The notes below the pieces were generated by a model that saw only the letters and a program-made list of their open reading frames with translations, was not told where the DNA came from and ran no database searches. From Streptomyces viridochromogenes (lineage in GTDB: Bacteria; Actinomycetota; Actinomycetes; Streptomycetales; Streptomycetaceae), in contig NZ_LGUR01000094.1 in assembly GCF_001270495.1 (NCBI RefSeq), forward strand, positions 101,010 through 165,009: a DNA stretch of 64,000 nt. Reading direction: 5' to 3'. The translations under genes and the position numbers were made by a program. Each line of letters begins with the position of its first letter. The first letter of the stretch is position 1. Shown piece by piece: positions 31,154 through 38,331 of this stretch.

Positions 31154-32247
31154 GCGAGCGACGGAGGGGTTTGGGCCGTGGTCTCGGCGCACTGATCCCT
31201 GCTGCACCGACGGAGAAGACGGTGCCCCCGGCTGCGATGGGGGGCGCTGCTTCCACGTCCCCGGCCGCTGTACCGGTGCTGAGTGACCGTGGGGTGGCCG
31301 CGGCCAAGGTGGCCACACTGCCGCCTGTTTCACATGAAACCGAGGAGCCGGTGCTCAACGGCGCCGTCGAGGCGCCCGCACCTCCCATGGGCGCCCACTT
31401 CGCGGAAATCCCCCTCGACGCGATCACGCCCAACCCGAGGCAGCCGCGTGAGGTCTTCGACGAGGATGCGCTGCAAGAACTCGTCACCTCCATCCAGGAG
31501 GTCGGGCTCCTCCAGCCGATCGTCGTACGGCAGATCGGCCCCGCACGCTACGAACTCATCATGGGCGAGCGGCGCTGGCGGGCCTGCCGTGAGGCCGGGC
31601 TCGAAGTGATCCCGGCGATCGTGCGGGCCACGGACGACGAGAAGCTCCTCCTGGATGCCCTCCTGGAGAACCTGCACCGCGCTCAGCTGAACCCCATCGA
31701 AGAGGCGGCTGCCTACGATCAGCTGCTGAAGGACTTCAACTGCACGCATGACCAGCTGGCAGACCGCATCGGCCGTTCTCGCCCGCAGGTCTCCAACACT
31801 CTGCGTCTGCTGAAGCTCTCGCCCAAGGTCCAGAACCGGGTCGCCGCCGGTGTGCTCTCCGCCGGACACGCGCGGGCGCTTCTCTCCGTCGACGACCCGG
31901 AGGAGCAGGAGCGGCTGGCCTACCGAGTGGTGGCCGAGGGGCTCTCGGTCCGCTCCGTCGAAGAGATCGTGACCCTGATGGGCTCCCGCCCGCAAAAGAC
32001 CCAGCGCTCCAGAGGGCCGCGGGCCGGCTCTGTCCCCTCTCCGGCGCTGTCCGACCTCGCGACCCGGCTCTCGGACCGCTTCGAGACGCGGGTGAAGGTC
32101 GAACTGGGCCAGAAAAAGGGCAAGATCACCGTCGAGTTCGCCTCCCCGGACGACCTTGAGCGGATCCTCAGCACGCTCGCTCCGGGCGAGAAGCTGGCGC
32201 TTCAGAAGAGTCTCCTGGACGGTGACGCGGACGAAGCCGAGCTCTGA
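31150..32247 (+). CDS. parB: Chromosome partitioning protein ParB (Spo0J)
   Basis: A 365-aa CTP-dependent DNA clamp that loads at parS. The N-terminus [20 protein letters not shown] is typical; box I is ITPNPRQPREVF and box II YELIMGERRWRACREAG; the HTH is DQLADRIGRSRPQVSNTLRL; the C-terminal dimer part starts near TRLSDRFETRVKVELGQKKG. GTG start overlapping the parA stop (GTGA). A near-parS sequence (31327-31340) lies in the variable linker. Confidence 0.97.
   Translation: MSERRRGLGRGLGALIPAAPTEKTVPPAAMGGAASTSPAAVPVLSDRGVAAAKVATLPPVSHETEEPVLNGAVEAPAPPMGAHFAEIPLDAITPNPRQPREVFDEDALQELVTSIQEVGLLQPIVVRQIGPARYELIMGERRWRACREAGLEVIPAIVRATDDEKLLLDALLENLHRAQLNPIEEAAAYDQLLKDFNCTHDQLADRIGRSRPQVSNTLRLLKLSPKVQNRVAAGVLSAGHARALLSVDDPEEQERLAYRVVAEGLSVRSVEEIVTLMGSRPQKTQRSRGPRAGSVPSPALSDLATRLSDRFETRVKVELGQKKGKITVEFASPDDLERILSTLAPGEKLALQKSLLDGDADEAEL
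31327..31340. other. parS-like site (one mismatch) inside parB
   Basis: GTTTCACATGAAAC, one change at the central CG, read as VSHET in the parB frame. Confidence 0.55.
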
Positions 32248-32281
32248 GCTCGGTCTCGGGGTGTCCTTCCGGCCTACCCAC

Positions 32282-32318
32282 GCGGGCCGTGTCCGGTGTG
32301 TACCGGAACACGGCCCGC
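32282..32318 (+). terminator. Terminator after parB
   Basis: GCGGGCCGTGT pairs with ACACGGCCCGC, then ACCTTTGCTTTC. Confidence 0.8.
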
Positions 32319-32419
32319 ACCTTTGCTTTCTGACGGTATCGATGGAATCGCTTCGTGGATACGATGCGTTCGGGTATGGCGCATCCACCTGGCAAGACCT
32401 CTTAGGGGAGGCGGGGTCC

Positions 32420-32677
32420 ATGCGAACGGTGAGTCGCACCGGACTGGTGAGCGCGGGTCTTGGGCTGGGCGCGGTCGGCGGGTTCGTCGGCAGCCTGCTC
32501 AGGGAACGGAGCGCCCTGACAGCCGCTCGCGAAGCCGCGGGCGAAGGAAGCGAGGATCAGCCTTCATGGGGCGTCGGCTCGTACCGCTCACGCTGGACAA
32601 CCTTCCGGACCTTCCCAAGCGCTGCCGCGCGTGTGTCTTCTGGGAGTTGGACCCGGTCAGCGGTGAAGCCGCGGTAA
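32420..32677 (+). CDS. Possible small membrane protein overlapping the GNAT gene
   Basis: An 85-aa frame, MRTVSRTGLVSAGLGLGAVG with a hydrophobic segment to about residue 27, then a charged part. GGGGAGG lies upstream of the ATG. The first 45 codons have Streptomyces-like codon bias; the last 38 codons overlap the acetyltransferase in another frame and probably are not selected. It would fill an otherwise empty stretch after parB. I am not sure it is real. Confidence 0.4.
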   Translation: MRTVSRTGLVSAGLGLGAVGGFVGSLLRERSALTAAREAAGEGSEDQPSWGVGSYRSRWTTFRTFPSAAARVSSGSWTRSAVKPR

Positions 32678-33183
32678 GAGCCGGAACCGCCGCCCTGGAG
32701 AAGGAATCCTGGATCTCCGCCGTCCTGCTGGACTGGGGCTCCTGTGGTCGGGTCGTCTACGTCGACGATGTGCCAGTGGGCTTCGTGCTCTACGCGCCTC
32801 CGGCTTACGTCCCCCGCGCGACGGCGTTCCCCACGAGTCCCGTGTCGCCGGACGCGGTGCAGCTGATGACCGCGTTCATCATGCCGGGCTACCAGGGCCA
32901 GGGACTGGGGCGAGTGATGGTCCAGACGGTCGCCAAGGACTTGCTGCGGCGGGGCTTCAAGGCGATCGAGGCCTTCGGAGACGCGCGCTGGAAGGAGCCG
33001 GGGTGTGTCCTGCCTGCCGACCATCTCCTGGCCGTCGGCTTCAAGACGGTGCGCCCGCACCCCGCCTTTCCTCGTCTGCGGCTGGAAGTGCGGACTGCGC
33101 TGTCCTGGAAGGAAGACGTGGAGATGGCGATCGACCGGCTGCTCGGGGCCGTGCAGAAGGAACCGGCGTTGAGGCCCCTCTAG
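32566..33183 (+). CDS. GNAT family N-acetyltransferase
   Basis: A 205-aa protein starting MGRRLVPLTLDNLPDLPKRC. The acetyl-CoA loop is seen in FIMPGYQGQGLGRVMVQTVA; the fold continues RRGFKAIEAFGDARW. A cysteine pair (CRACVF) lies near the N-terminus. It ends just before a bidirectional hairpin and the convergent trxA. A gene of this type sits at the same place (Rv3916 region) in mycobacteria, so it is a core neighbour; its substrate is unknown. Confidence 0.88.
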   Translation: MGRRLVPLTLDNLPDLPKRCRACVFWELDPVSGEAAVRAGTAALEKESWISAVLLDWGSCGRVVYVDDVPVGFVLYAPPAYVPRATAFPTSPVSPDAVQLMTAFIMPGYQGQGLGRVMVQTVAKDLLRRGFKAIEAFGDARWKEPGCVLPADHLLAVGFKTVRPHPAFPRLRLEVRTALSWKEDVEMAIDRLLGAVQKEPALRPL

Positions 33184-33220
33184 AGCTAGGGCGTTCCAGA
33201 GCAGGCGCCGCTAAAGCGAA

Positions 33221-33246
33221 TGGGCCAACCCCCTCGGGTTGGCCCA
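33221..33246. terminator. Hairpin between convergent GNAT and trxA genes
   Basis: TGGGCCAACC pairs with GGTTGGCCCA with a 6-base loop. An exact parS begins six bases later. Confidence 0.8.
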
Positions 33247-33251
33247 CTCGT

Positions 33252-33265
33252 GTTTCACGTGAAAC
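33252..33265. other. parS site (exact)
   Basis: GTTTCACGTGAAAC, exact, between the hairpin and the trxA stop. Confidence 0.95.
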
Positions 33266-33266
33266 G

Positions 33267-33599
33267 TCACTCGGCGATGAAGTCCTCAAGGTCGCGGAGG
33301 ATCGCGGCCTTCGGCTTGGCGCCGACGATGGTCTTGGCGACTTCGCCGTTGTGGTAGACGTTCAGCGTCGGGATGGACATGACGCCGTACTTGGCGGCCG
33401 TACCCGGGTTCTCGTCGATGTTGAGCTTGACGATCTCGATCTTGTCACCGTGCTCGGCGGCGATCGCCTCAAGGGACGGCGCGATCTGGCGGCAGGGTCC
33501 GCACCAGGCGGCCCAGAAGTCCACCAGGACGGGCTTGTCGCTCTTGAGGACGTCCTGCTCGAAGGAGTCGTCGGTCACGTTCTTCAGGGTGCCGGCCAC
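33267..33599 (-). CDS. trxA: Thioredoxin
   Basis: A 110-aa thioredoxin with the active site WAAWCGPCRQIAP (C33, C36), the cis-proline in MSIPTLNVYHNG and the usual fold length. It reduces protein disulfides with electrons from TrxB. The GTG at 33599 gives MAGTLKNVTDDSFEQDVL. It follows trxB by 52 bases and shares its SigR promoter. Confidence 0.97.
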   Translation of the reverse strand: MAGTLKNVTDDSFEQDVLKSDKPVLVDFWAAWCGPCRQIAPSLEAIAAEHGDKIEIVKLNIDENPGTAAKYGVMSIPTLNVYHNGEVAKTIVGAKPKAAILRDLEDFIAE

Positions 33600-33651
33600 G
33601 GCGGGCTCCTTAACTGGTTGATGCGTGGGGCGGATGGGGGTCAGGCGGGGG

Positions 33652-34620
33652 TCAGACAGAGGTCTTCTCGGGCTCGGCCTGCTCCTCGTCCGCGAGGGCG
33701 GCGAGGAAGCGCTCGGCGTCGAGAGCGGCGGAGCAGCCGGTACCGGCCGCGGTGATCGCCTGACGGTATGTGTGGTCGACCACGTCGCCGGCGCCGAAGA
33801 CACCGGTCAGGTTGGTGCGGGTGGAGGGGGCGTCGACCTTGAGGTAGCCCTCCCCGTCCAGCTCCAGCTGGCCCTTGAACAGCTCGGTACGCGGGTCGTG
33901 GCCGATCGCGATGAACAGGCCGGTGACCGCCAGGTCCGAGAGCTCGCCGGTCTTGACGTTGCGCAGCTTCAGACCGGAGAGCTTCTGCTCGCCCTGGACT
34001 TCGGCGACCTCGCTGTCCCAGACGAACTTGATCTTCGGGTCGGCGAAGGCGCGGTCCTGCATCGCCTTCGAGGCGCGCAGGGTGTCGCGGCGGTGGACGA
34101 TGGTCACCGACTTGGCGAAGCGCGAGAGGAAGGTGGCCTCCTCCATCGCGGTGTCGCCGCCGCCGATCACAGCGATGTCCTGGTCCTTGAAGAAGAAGCC
34201 GTCGCACGTGGCACACCAGGAGACGCCGCGGCCGGAGAGGGCGTCCTCGTTCGGCAGGCCGAGCTTGCGGTGCTGCGAGCCGGTGGCGACGATGACGGCC
34301 TTCGCCCGGTGGACCGTGCCGGCGGTGTCCGTGACGGTCTTGATCTCACCGCTCAGGTCCACGTTCACGATGTCGTCCGGGACGAGCTCGGCTCCGAAGC
34401 GCTCGGCCTGGCCGCGCATGTTGTCCATGAGCTCGGGGCCCATGATGCCGTCCTGGAAGCCAGGGAAGTTCTCCACCTCGGTCGTGTTCATGAGCGCACC
34501 ACCGGCGGTGACGGCACCCTCGAACACAAGCGGCTTCAGCGACGCGCGCGCGGTGTAGAGCGCCGCCGTGTAGCCGGCGGGCCCGGAACCGATGATGATC
34601 ACGTTACGGACATCGCTCAC
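33652..34620 (-). CDS. trxB: Thioredoxin reductase
   Basis: A 322-aa flavoenzyme that passes electrons from NADPH to thioredoxin. The FAD motif is [20 protein letters not shown], the redox-active pair is in [12 protein letters not shown], the NADPH motif is [12 protein letters not shown], and the second FAD motif [16 protein letters not shown]. The GTG at 34620 gives [11 protein letters not shown]. Upstream is a SigR-type promoter, so the trxBA unit should respond to thiol oxidation, as known in S. coelicolor. Confidence 0.97.
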   Translation of the reverse strand: MSDVRNVIIIGSGPAGYTAALYTARASLKPLVFEGAVTAGGALMNTTEVENFPGFQDGIMGPELMDNMRGQAERFGAELVPDDIVNVDLSGEIKTVTDTAGTVHRAKAVIVATGSQHRKLGLPNEDALSGRGVSWCATCDGFFFKDQDIAVIGGGDTAMEEATFLSRFAKSVTIVHRRDTLRASKAMQDRAFADPKIKFVWDSEVAEVQGEQKLSGLKLRNVKTGELSDLAVTGLFIAIGHDPRTELFKGQLELDGEGYLKVDAPSTRTNLTGVFGAGDVVDHTYRQAITAAGTGCSAALDAERFLAALADEEQAEPEKTSV

Positions 34621-34690
34621 GGCTTGATTCCTCGTCTCTGGACTGCGTCGTCGGACCGGGGGAGCCCCTTTCAGAACTCTCACCCCACCC

Positions 34691-34717
34691 AACGGATCCT
34701 AAGGGGCGCGCATTCCC
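34691..34717 (-). promoter_or_regulatory. SigR-type promoter of trxBA
   Basis: On the minus strand GGGAAT, an 18-base spacer, then GTT. This is the consensus of sigma-R, the thiol-stress sigma factor of Streptomyces, placed about 70 bases before trxB. Confidence 0.88.
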
Positions 34718-34788
34718 ACTGTGTCCGGGCACACGGTCATGCCACACCGTGGGGGTCCAACTCAGGACGGAGACGAATCGCCGGGTGC

Positions 34789-35712
34789 TCAGGAACGCGG
34801 GTAGGAGTCCTTCAGCAGCACCTTGGCCGTGGTGGATGATGCCTGCTTCACACAGGTCGCATCCATGACGTAGACCGTGACTCGGCTGTCATTGGCGGCA
34901 TCCCGCAACACGACGAGCAGAGCGTCCTTGCCTTGGTAGACGCCTTCCTCAGTGGCGAGCGCCGCGTCGTCGCGGCCGATGCCCTTCCTGACACACTCGG
35001 GCACTGTGATCTCGCGCAGGATCTGAGGGCTCTCGGTGTCGGGCTCGCCTACCGCACCCAGACTGCGTTCCGGCTTACGGGAGTCACCCGAAGAGCCCTC
35101 GCTCTTGGCGAGAAGGTCGGCGACCTGATTCTCCAGCTTCGCCGCGGAGAAGGTGTCGTTGCCGGTCTGCCCGCCGTCGGCCGATGGGCCGGCCCCTCCA
35201 CCCATCAGTGAGGTCAGCAGCACGGAGCCGAGCCCCAGGGCGGCGGCCGTGAAGGCGGCGCCGAGGATGGCCACCTTGCGACGTCCGGCCTTCTTACGAT
35301 TCTTGCGGCCGGGACCGGTGGTCGAGGAGCGGGCGTGGCCTGCGGGGCGGTCTGCTGTAGCCGATGTTTCACGTGAAACATGGACGCTGTCGCCGGCGCC
35401 CGAGGCCGGGCGGGCGTCCCCGAGGAGGAGTGTCGCTTCGGTGTCATCGGGCGCCGTGGCGTTCAGCAGAGCCTCCGCGGCGAGCGCGGCATCGATGCGT
35501 CCGGCGACATCGGCAGGCATACGTGCGGGGCCGGGCAGGGTGCCGAGCAGTTCCCGGATTTCCTCCAGGGAGGCGTGGACGTCCGCGCACAACTCGCACT
35601 GGTCCAGATGCCGCCGTAGGTCTGCTGTCCTGGACGGAGGGAGAAGGCCCTCGGTGAGGTCGGAGATCTCGGCGACGTCCGGGTGCCCGGCCGTGTCCGT
35701 CGTGGAAGTCAC
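34789..35712 (-). CDS. Putative anti-sigma factor for SigM (zinc-finger type)
   Basis: A 307-aa single-pass protein. The N-terminal anti-sigma domain has H-x3-C-x2-C (HLDQCELC, about residues 35-42). A linker with VSRET (encoded by a parS) and a basic patch (KNRKKAGRRK) lead to one transmembrane segment at about 149-170; the extracytoplasmic C-terminus has two cysteines (PECVRKG, DATCVKQ). The GTG overlaps the sigM stop (GTGA), as for coupled sigma/anti-sigma pairs. The mycobacterial counterpart is Rv3912 (RsmA). Direct inhibition of this SigM is inferred. Confidence 0.88.
   Translation of the reverse strand: MTSTTDTAGHPDVAEISDLTEGLLPPSRTADLRRHLDQCELCADVHASLEEIRELLGTLPGPARMPADVAGRIDAALAAEALLNATAPDDTEATLLLGDARPASGAGDSVHVSRETSATADRPAGHARSSTTGPGRKNRKKAGRRKVAILGAAFTAAALGLGSVLLTSLMGGGAGPSADGGQTGNDTFSAAKLENQVADLLAKSEGSSGDSRKPERSLGAVGEPDTESPQILREITVPECVRKGIGRDDAALATEEGVYQGKDALLVVLRDAANDSRVTVYVMDATCVKQASSTTAKVLLKDSYPRS
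35366..35379. other. parS site (exact) inside the anti-sigma gene
   Basis: GTTTCACGTGAAAC, exact, read as VSRET in frame in the linker of the anti-sigma factor. Confidence 0.95.
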
Positions 35713-36449
35713 GCTCGCCCACCTCCGCCCTTCACTGCAGCTGAATCACTCGGCCCGGTATCTCGCGGATCCGTGGCCGGTGGCCCCGTGGGATGTGGAC
35801 CCGCTGCCGGTGGGACGGATGTCCCCTGCGTCCGGTTCCGCCTCTCGCCGGAGTCCTTGCCCCCGCCGGCGCTTTCCGGCCGTAGATGGGTCAGGAGCGG
35901 CAGGAGTCTGGCTCTACCTCGCGCGCATCGGCTCTTGACCGTGCCGGTCGGTACATCGAGGACCCGGGCGGCTTCCGCGACCGGGTATCCCTGCATGTCC
36001 ACCAGGACGAGCGCCGCACGCTGGTCCGGCGGAAGCGTGCCGAGTGCCTCCAGCAGCTGCCGGTGCAGATCGTTGCGCTCGGCCGGAGCGGACGCCTCCT
36101 CGTGGGGCTCCAGCAACTGCTCCAAGCGCTCGGTGTCGTCGACGGGGGAGGTCTTCCGGGAGGCCGCCTTGCGGGCGCGGTCCAGGCAGGCGTTCACGGT
36201 GATCCGGTGCAGCCACGTCGTGACCGCCGACTGGCCCCTGAAGGTGTGGGCGGCCCGGTAGGCGGATACGAGGGCGTCCTGGACGGCGTCAGCGGCTTCC
36301 TCGCGGTCGCCGAGCGTACGCAGGGCCACCGCCCAGAGCCGATCGCGGTGACGCCGCACGAGCTCACCGAAGGCGTCGGGGTCGCCCTTCACGTGGAGGG
36401 CTAGGAGATCCCGGTCGCTCGCGTCGCGGTGAGCGGTGCCATCTGCCAT
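35709..36449 (-). CDS. sigM: RNA polymerase ECF sigma factor SigM
   Basis: A 246-aa ECF sigma factor. Region 2 is GDPDAFGELVRRHRDRLWAV to TFRGQSAVTTWLHRITVNAC, and region 4 LGTLPPDQRAALVLVDMQGY to VPTGTVKSRCARGRARL. The last 60 residues are a disordered Gly/Pro-rich tail, longer than usual. It follows the pseudokinase gene by 30 bases in this leftward series, and overlaps the anti-sigma gene. The order trx-anti-sigma-sigM-mviN is shared with Mycobacterium, where this sigma factor is called SigM; it is not the sigM of S. coelicolor paired with the Fe-S RsmA. Confidence 0.94.
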   Translation of the reverse strand: MADGTAHRDASDRDLLALHVKGDPDAFGELVRRHRDRLWAVALRTLGDREEAADAVQDALVSAYRAAHTFRGQSAVTTWLHRITVNACLDRARKAASRKTSPVDDTERLEQLLEPHEEASAPAERNDLHRQLLEALGTLPPDQRAALVLVDMQGYPVAEAARVLDVPTGTVKSRCARGRARLLPLLTHLRPESAGGGKDSGERRNRTQGTSVPPAAGPHPTGPPATDPRDTGPSDSAAVKGGGGRA

Positions 36450-36479
36450 CGGACCCCCTCCCCTTGGATCTCGTGAGTT

Positions 36480-38195
36480 CTAGCCGGTGAACTTCAGGTC
36501 GGTGACGGCCTGCTTGTATCCGGCGCCGCTGTACTGGTCCCCGTTCGCATGGGGCATGGCGGTCAGCCATACGAGAACGTACTGGGTCTTCACCGGCTTG
36601 GTGACCTTCACCGTCGCACTGGTGCCGCTCGTCGTGACGCTGCCGATCTTTTCCATCGAGTCCAGCGACGAGGGTGTCAGGGAGTCCGAGGCGTAGAGGG
36701 AGACGGTCGTGTGATCGCCGGGGTACAGAAGCCCTATCGAAGCGGCTGACACCGTCTGAGCCGAGCCGAGGTCGTAGACGATGCCGACCCCCGACTTGTA
36801 GGCGGTGATGTCCGGACCGTCGATGAAGCTCTTGCTGCGCCAGTACGTCGAGCTGTCGCCGTCGTACGTCTTGCCCACGTCCTCCGGCGCCTGGGCCCCG
36901 CCCTTGGCGACGAACTCCTGGGCGTTCTGGATCTTTATCGGCTTGACCGGCTTGGCCTTGTCGCTGTTCTTGTCGTTGTCGTCCGTCGTCTGCGTCTGGT
37001 TGCCGTCCTCGGACTTGCCGCCCTGGTCCATGAGCGCGTCCGCGAGCTGCCAGCTGCCGAGCCCCAGGGCAGCGATCAGGAGGGCCGAGACGGCCCACTT
37101 GAGCGCCCTGCCGGTGCGGCTCTGGAGTGGGGGCGGCGGAGTCGGTACCGGCTGCGTGGCACCCGGATGTGGCGCCTGGCGGCCGTAGGTGCCCTGCTGG
37201 TACGTCGTGCGCTGATAGTCCGGCGGGGCCGTGAACGCGGGCTCCGGTGGGCGAATGCGCGGCATCTCGCCGATCGCCTTCACCAGCTCCTCCGGCGTCG
37301 TGCACGCGGACTCGTGCCGGGACGCCGTCGCACCGTCGTTGACGAGGGCACGCATGGCCAGCTCGGACAGGCCACGGTGGACGCCGGCGCGCACCTGGTC
37401 GGGGGCGATCAGGCCGACGTCCTTCGGCAGCCCCGACAAGCCGTATGCGTCGCTCTCGTACGGCCAGCGCTGGGTGAGCGCGGCGTACAGCAGGGCGCCG
37501 ATGGCCTCCGTGTCGGTGCGCTGCGGGGTGTCGGAGCTGACACCGCGCAGCGCGGCGTTCACCGCGAGACCGCGGATGCGCCACTGGCCGGTCGACGTGC
37601 GCAGCACGGCGTTCGGGTTGAGGCGGAGATGGGCCAGGCCCTCCCGGTGGGCGGCGGCCATGGCTGCGGACACCTGGGTGACCATCTGGTAGGCGTCGTA
37701 CACCTCCAGCGGGCCCGGGGCGAGCAGCGTGCTCAGTTCGGTGGCGTCGGGGAGCCACTCGTGGACGACGTAGACGAGGTCGTTCTCCTCGACGGCGTCG
37801 AGGACCTGGACGAATCGGGGGTCACCGAGCAGCGCGGAGGAGCGGGCCGAGGCCAGAACGGACCGGGCCCGGGCGTGGTCCGCGGGCAGGATGTGGACGC
37901 CGACGGCGCGACGGAGCTTCTCGTCGACCGCACGCCAGCTGCTGAAACCGTCCAGACGGGTGACGCACTCCTCGAGGCGGTAGCGTCTGGCGAGCTTGTG
38001 GCCGCTGTGCAGCTCGGGCGGTGAGGCTTTTCCGGGACCTTCGGTCCCGCCACTCCCCTGTGCCTCGTCGATGTCCGTGTCCTGCTCCCGATTCTTGGCC
38101 ACCCCGTCGGCCGTGGACTGGTCCGCCTGAGCGGTCAGCGGCTCGTCGCCGCTGTTGTCTGCCACGTCGACGGCAGCCGTGCTCCGTTCCGCCAC
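36480..38195 (-). CDS. Membrane pseudokinase with extracellular galactose-binding-like domain (MviN-associated)
   Basis: A 571-aa protein. Residues about 64-340 have a Ser/Thr-kinase-like fold, but the catalytic parts are lost: HRDLKPxN is HLRLNPNAVL (189-198), DFG is replaced by IRGL (207-210), and no AxK lysine is seen in GVHILPAD. A Pro/Tyr/Gln linker and one membrane segment (about 365-385) precede an extracellular domain (about 430-571: ITAYKSGVGIVYDLGSAQTV) like F5/8C or galactose-binding domains. In M. tuberculosis MviN, the same modules are fused to MurJ. Its partner is thus probably the next gene, murJ. The GTG at 38195 has AGGA upstream; GTG/ATG codons at 38273 and 38219 are alternatives. 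Confidence 0.88.
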   Translation of the reverse strand: MAERSTAAVDVADNSGDEPLTAQADQSTADGVAKNREQDTDIDEAQGSGGTEGPGKASPPELHSGHKLARRYRLEECVTRLDGFSSWRAVDEKLRRAVGVHILPADHARARSVLASARSSALLGDPRFVQVLDAVEENDLVYVVHEWLPDATELSTLLAPGPLEVYDAYQMVTQVSAAMAAAHREGLAHLRLNPNAVLRTSTGQWRIRGLAVNAALRGVSSDTPQRTDTEAIGALLYAALTQRWPYESDAYGLSGLPKDVGLIAPDQVRAGVHRGLSELAMRALVNDGATASRHESACTTPEELVKAIGEMPRIRPPEPAFTAPPDYQRTTYQQGTYGRQAPHPGATQPVPTPPPPLQSRTGRALKWAVSALLIAALGLGSWQLADALMDQGGKSEDGNQTQTTDDNDKNSDKAKPVKPIKIQNAQEFVAKGGAQAPEDVGKTYDGDSSTYWRSKSFIDGPDITAYKSGVGIVYDLGSAQTVSAASIGLLYPGDHTTVSLYASDSLTPSSLDSMEKIGSVTTSGTSATVKVTKPVKTQYVLVWLTAMPHANGDQYSGAGYKQAVTDLKFTG

Positions 38196-38331
38196 CGTCG
38201 TTCCTGCCTCCCCATCCATTGCGCGCCGTTCGACTCCGTGCGCGCCGTCCGACGCCGAACCAATTGTGCCCACAGTCCGCCGCTATGCACGACACACGAT
38301 GGCGGACGATGGTTGTGCGCGTACCCCCGCC

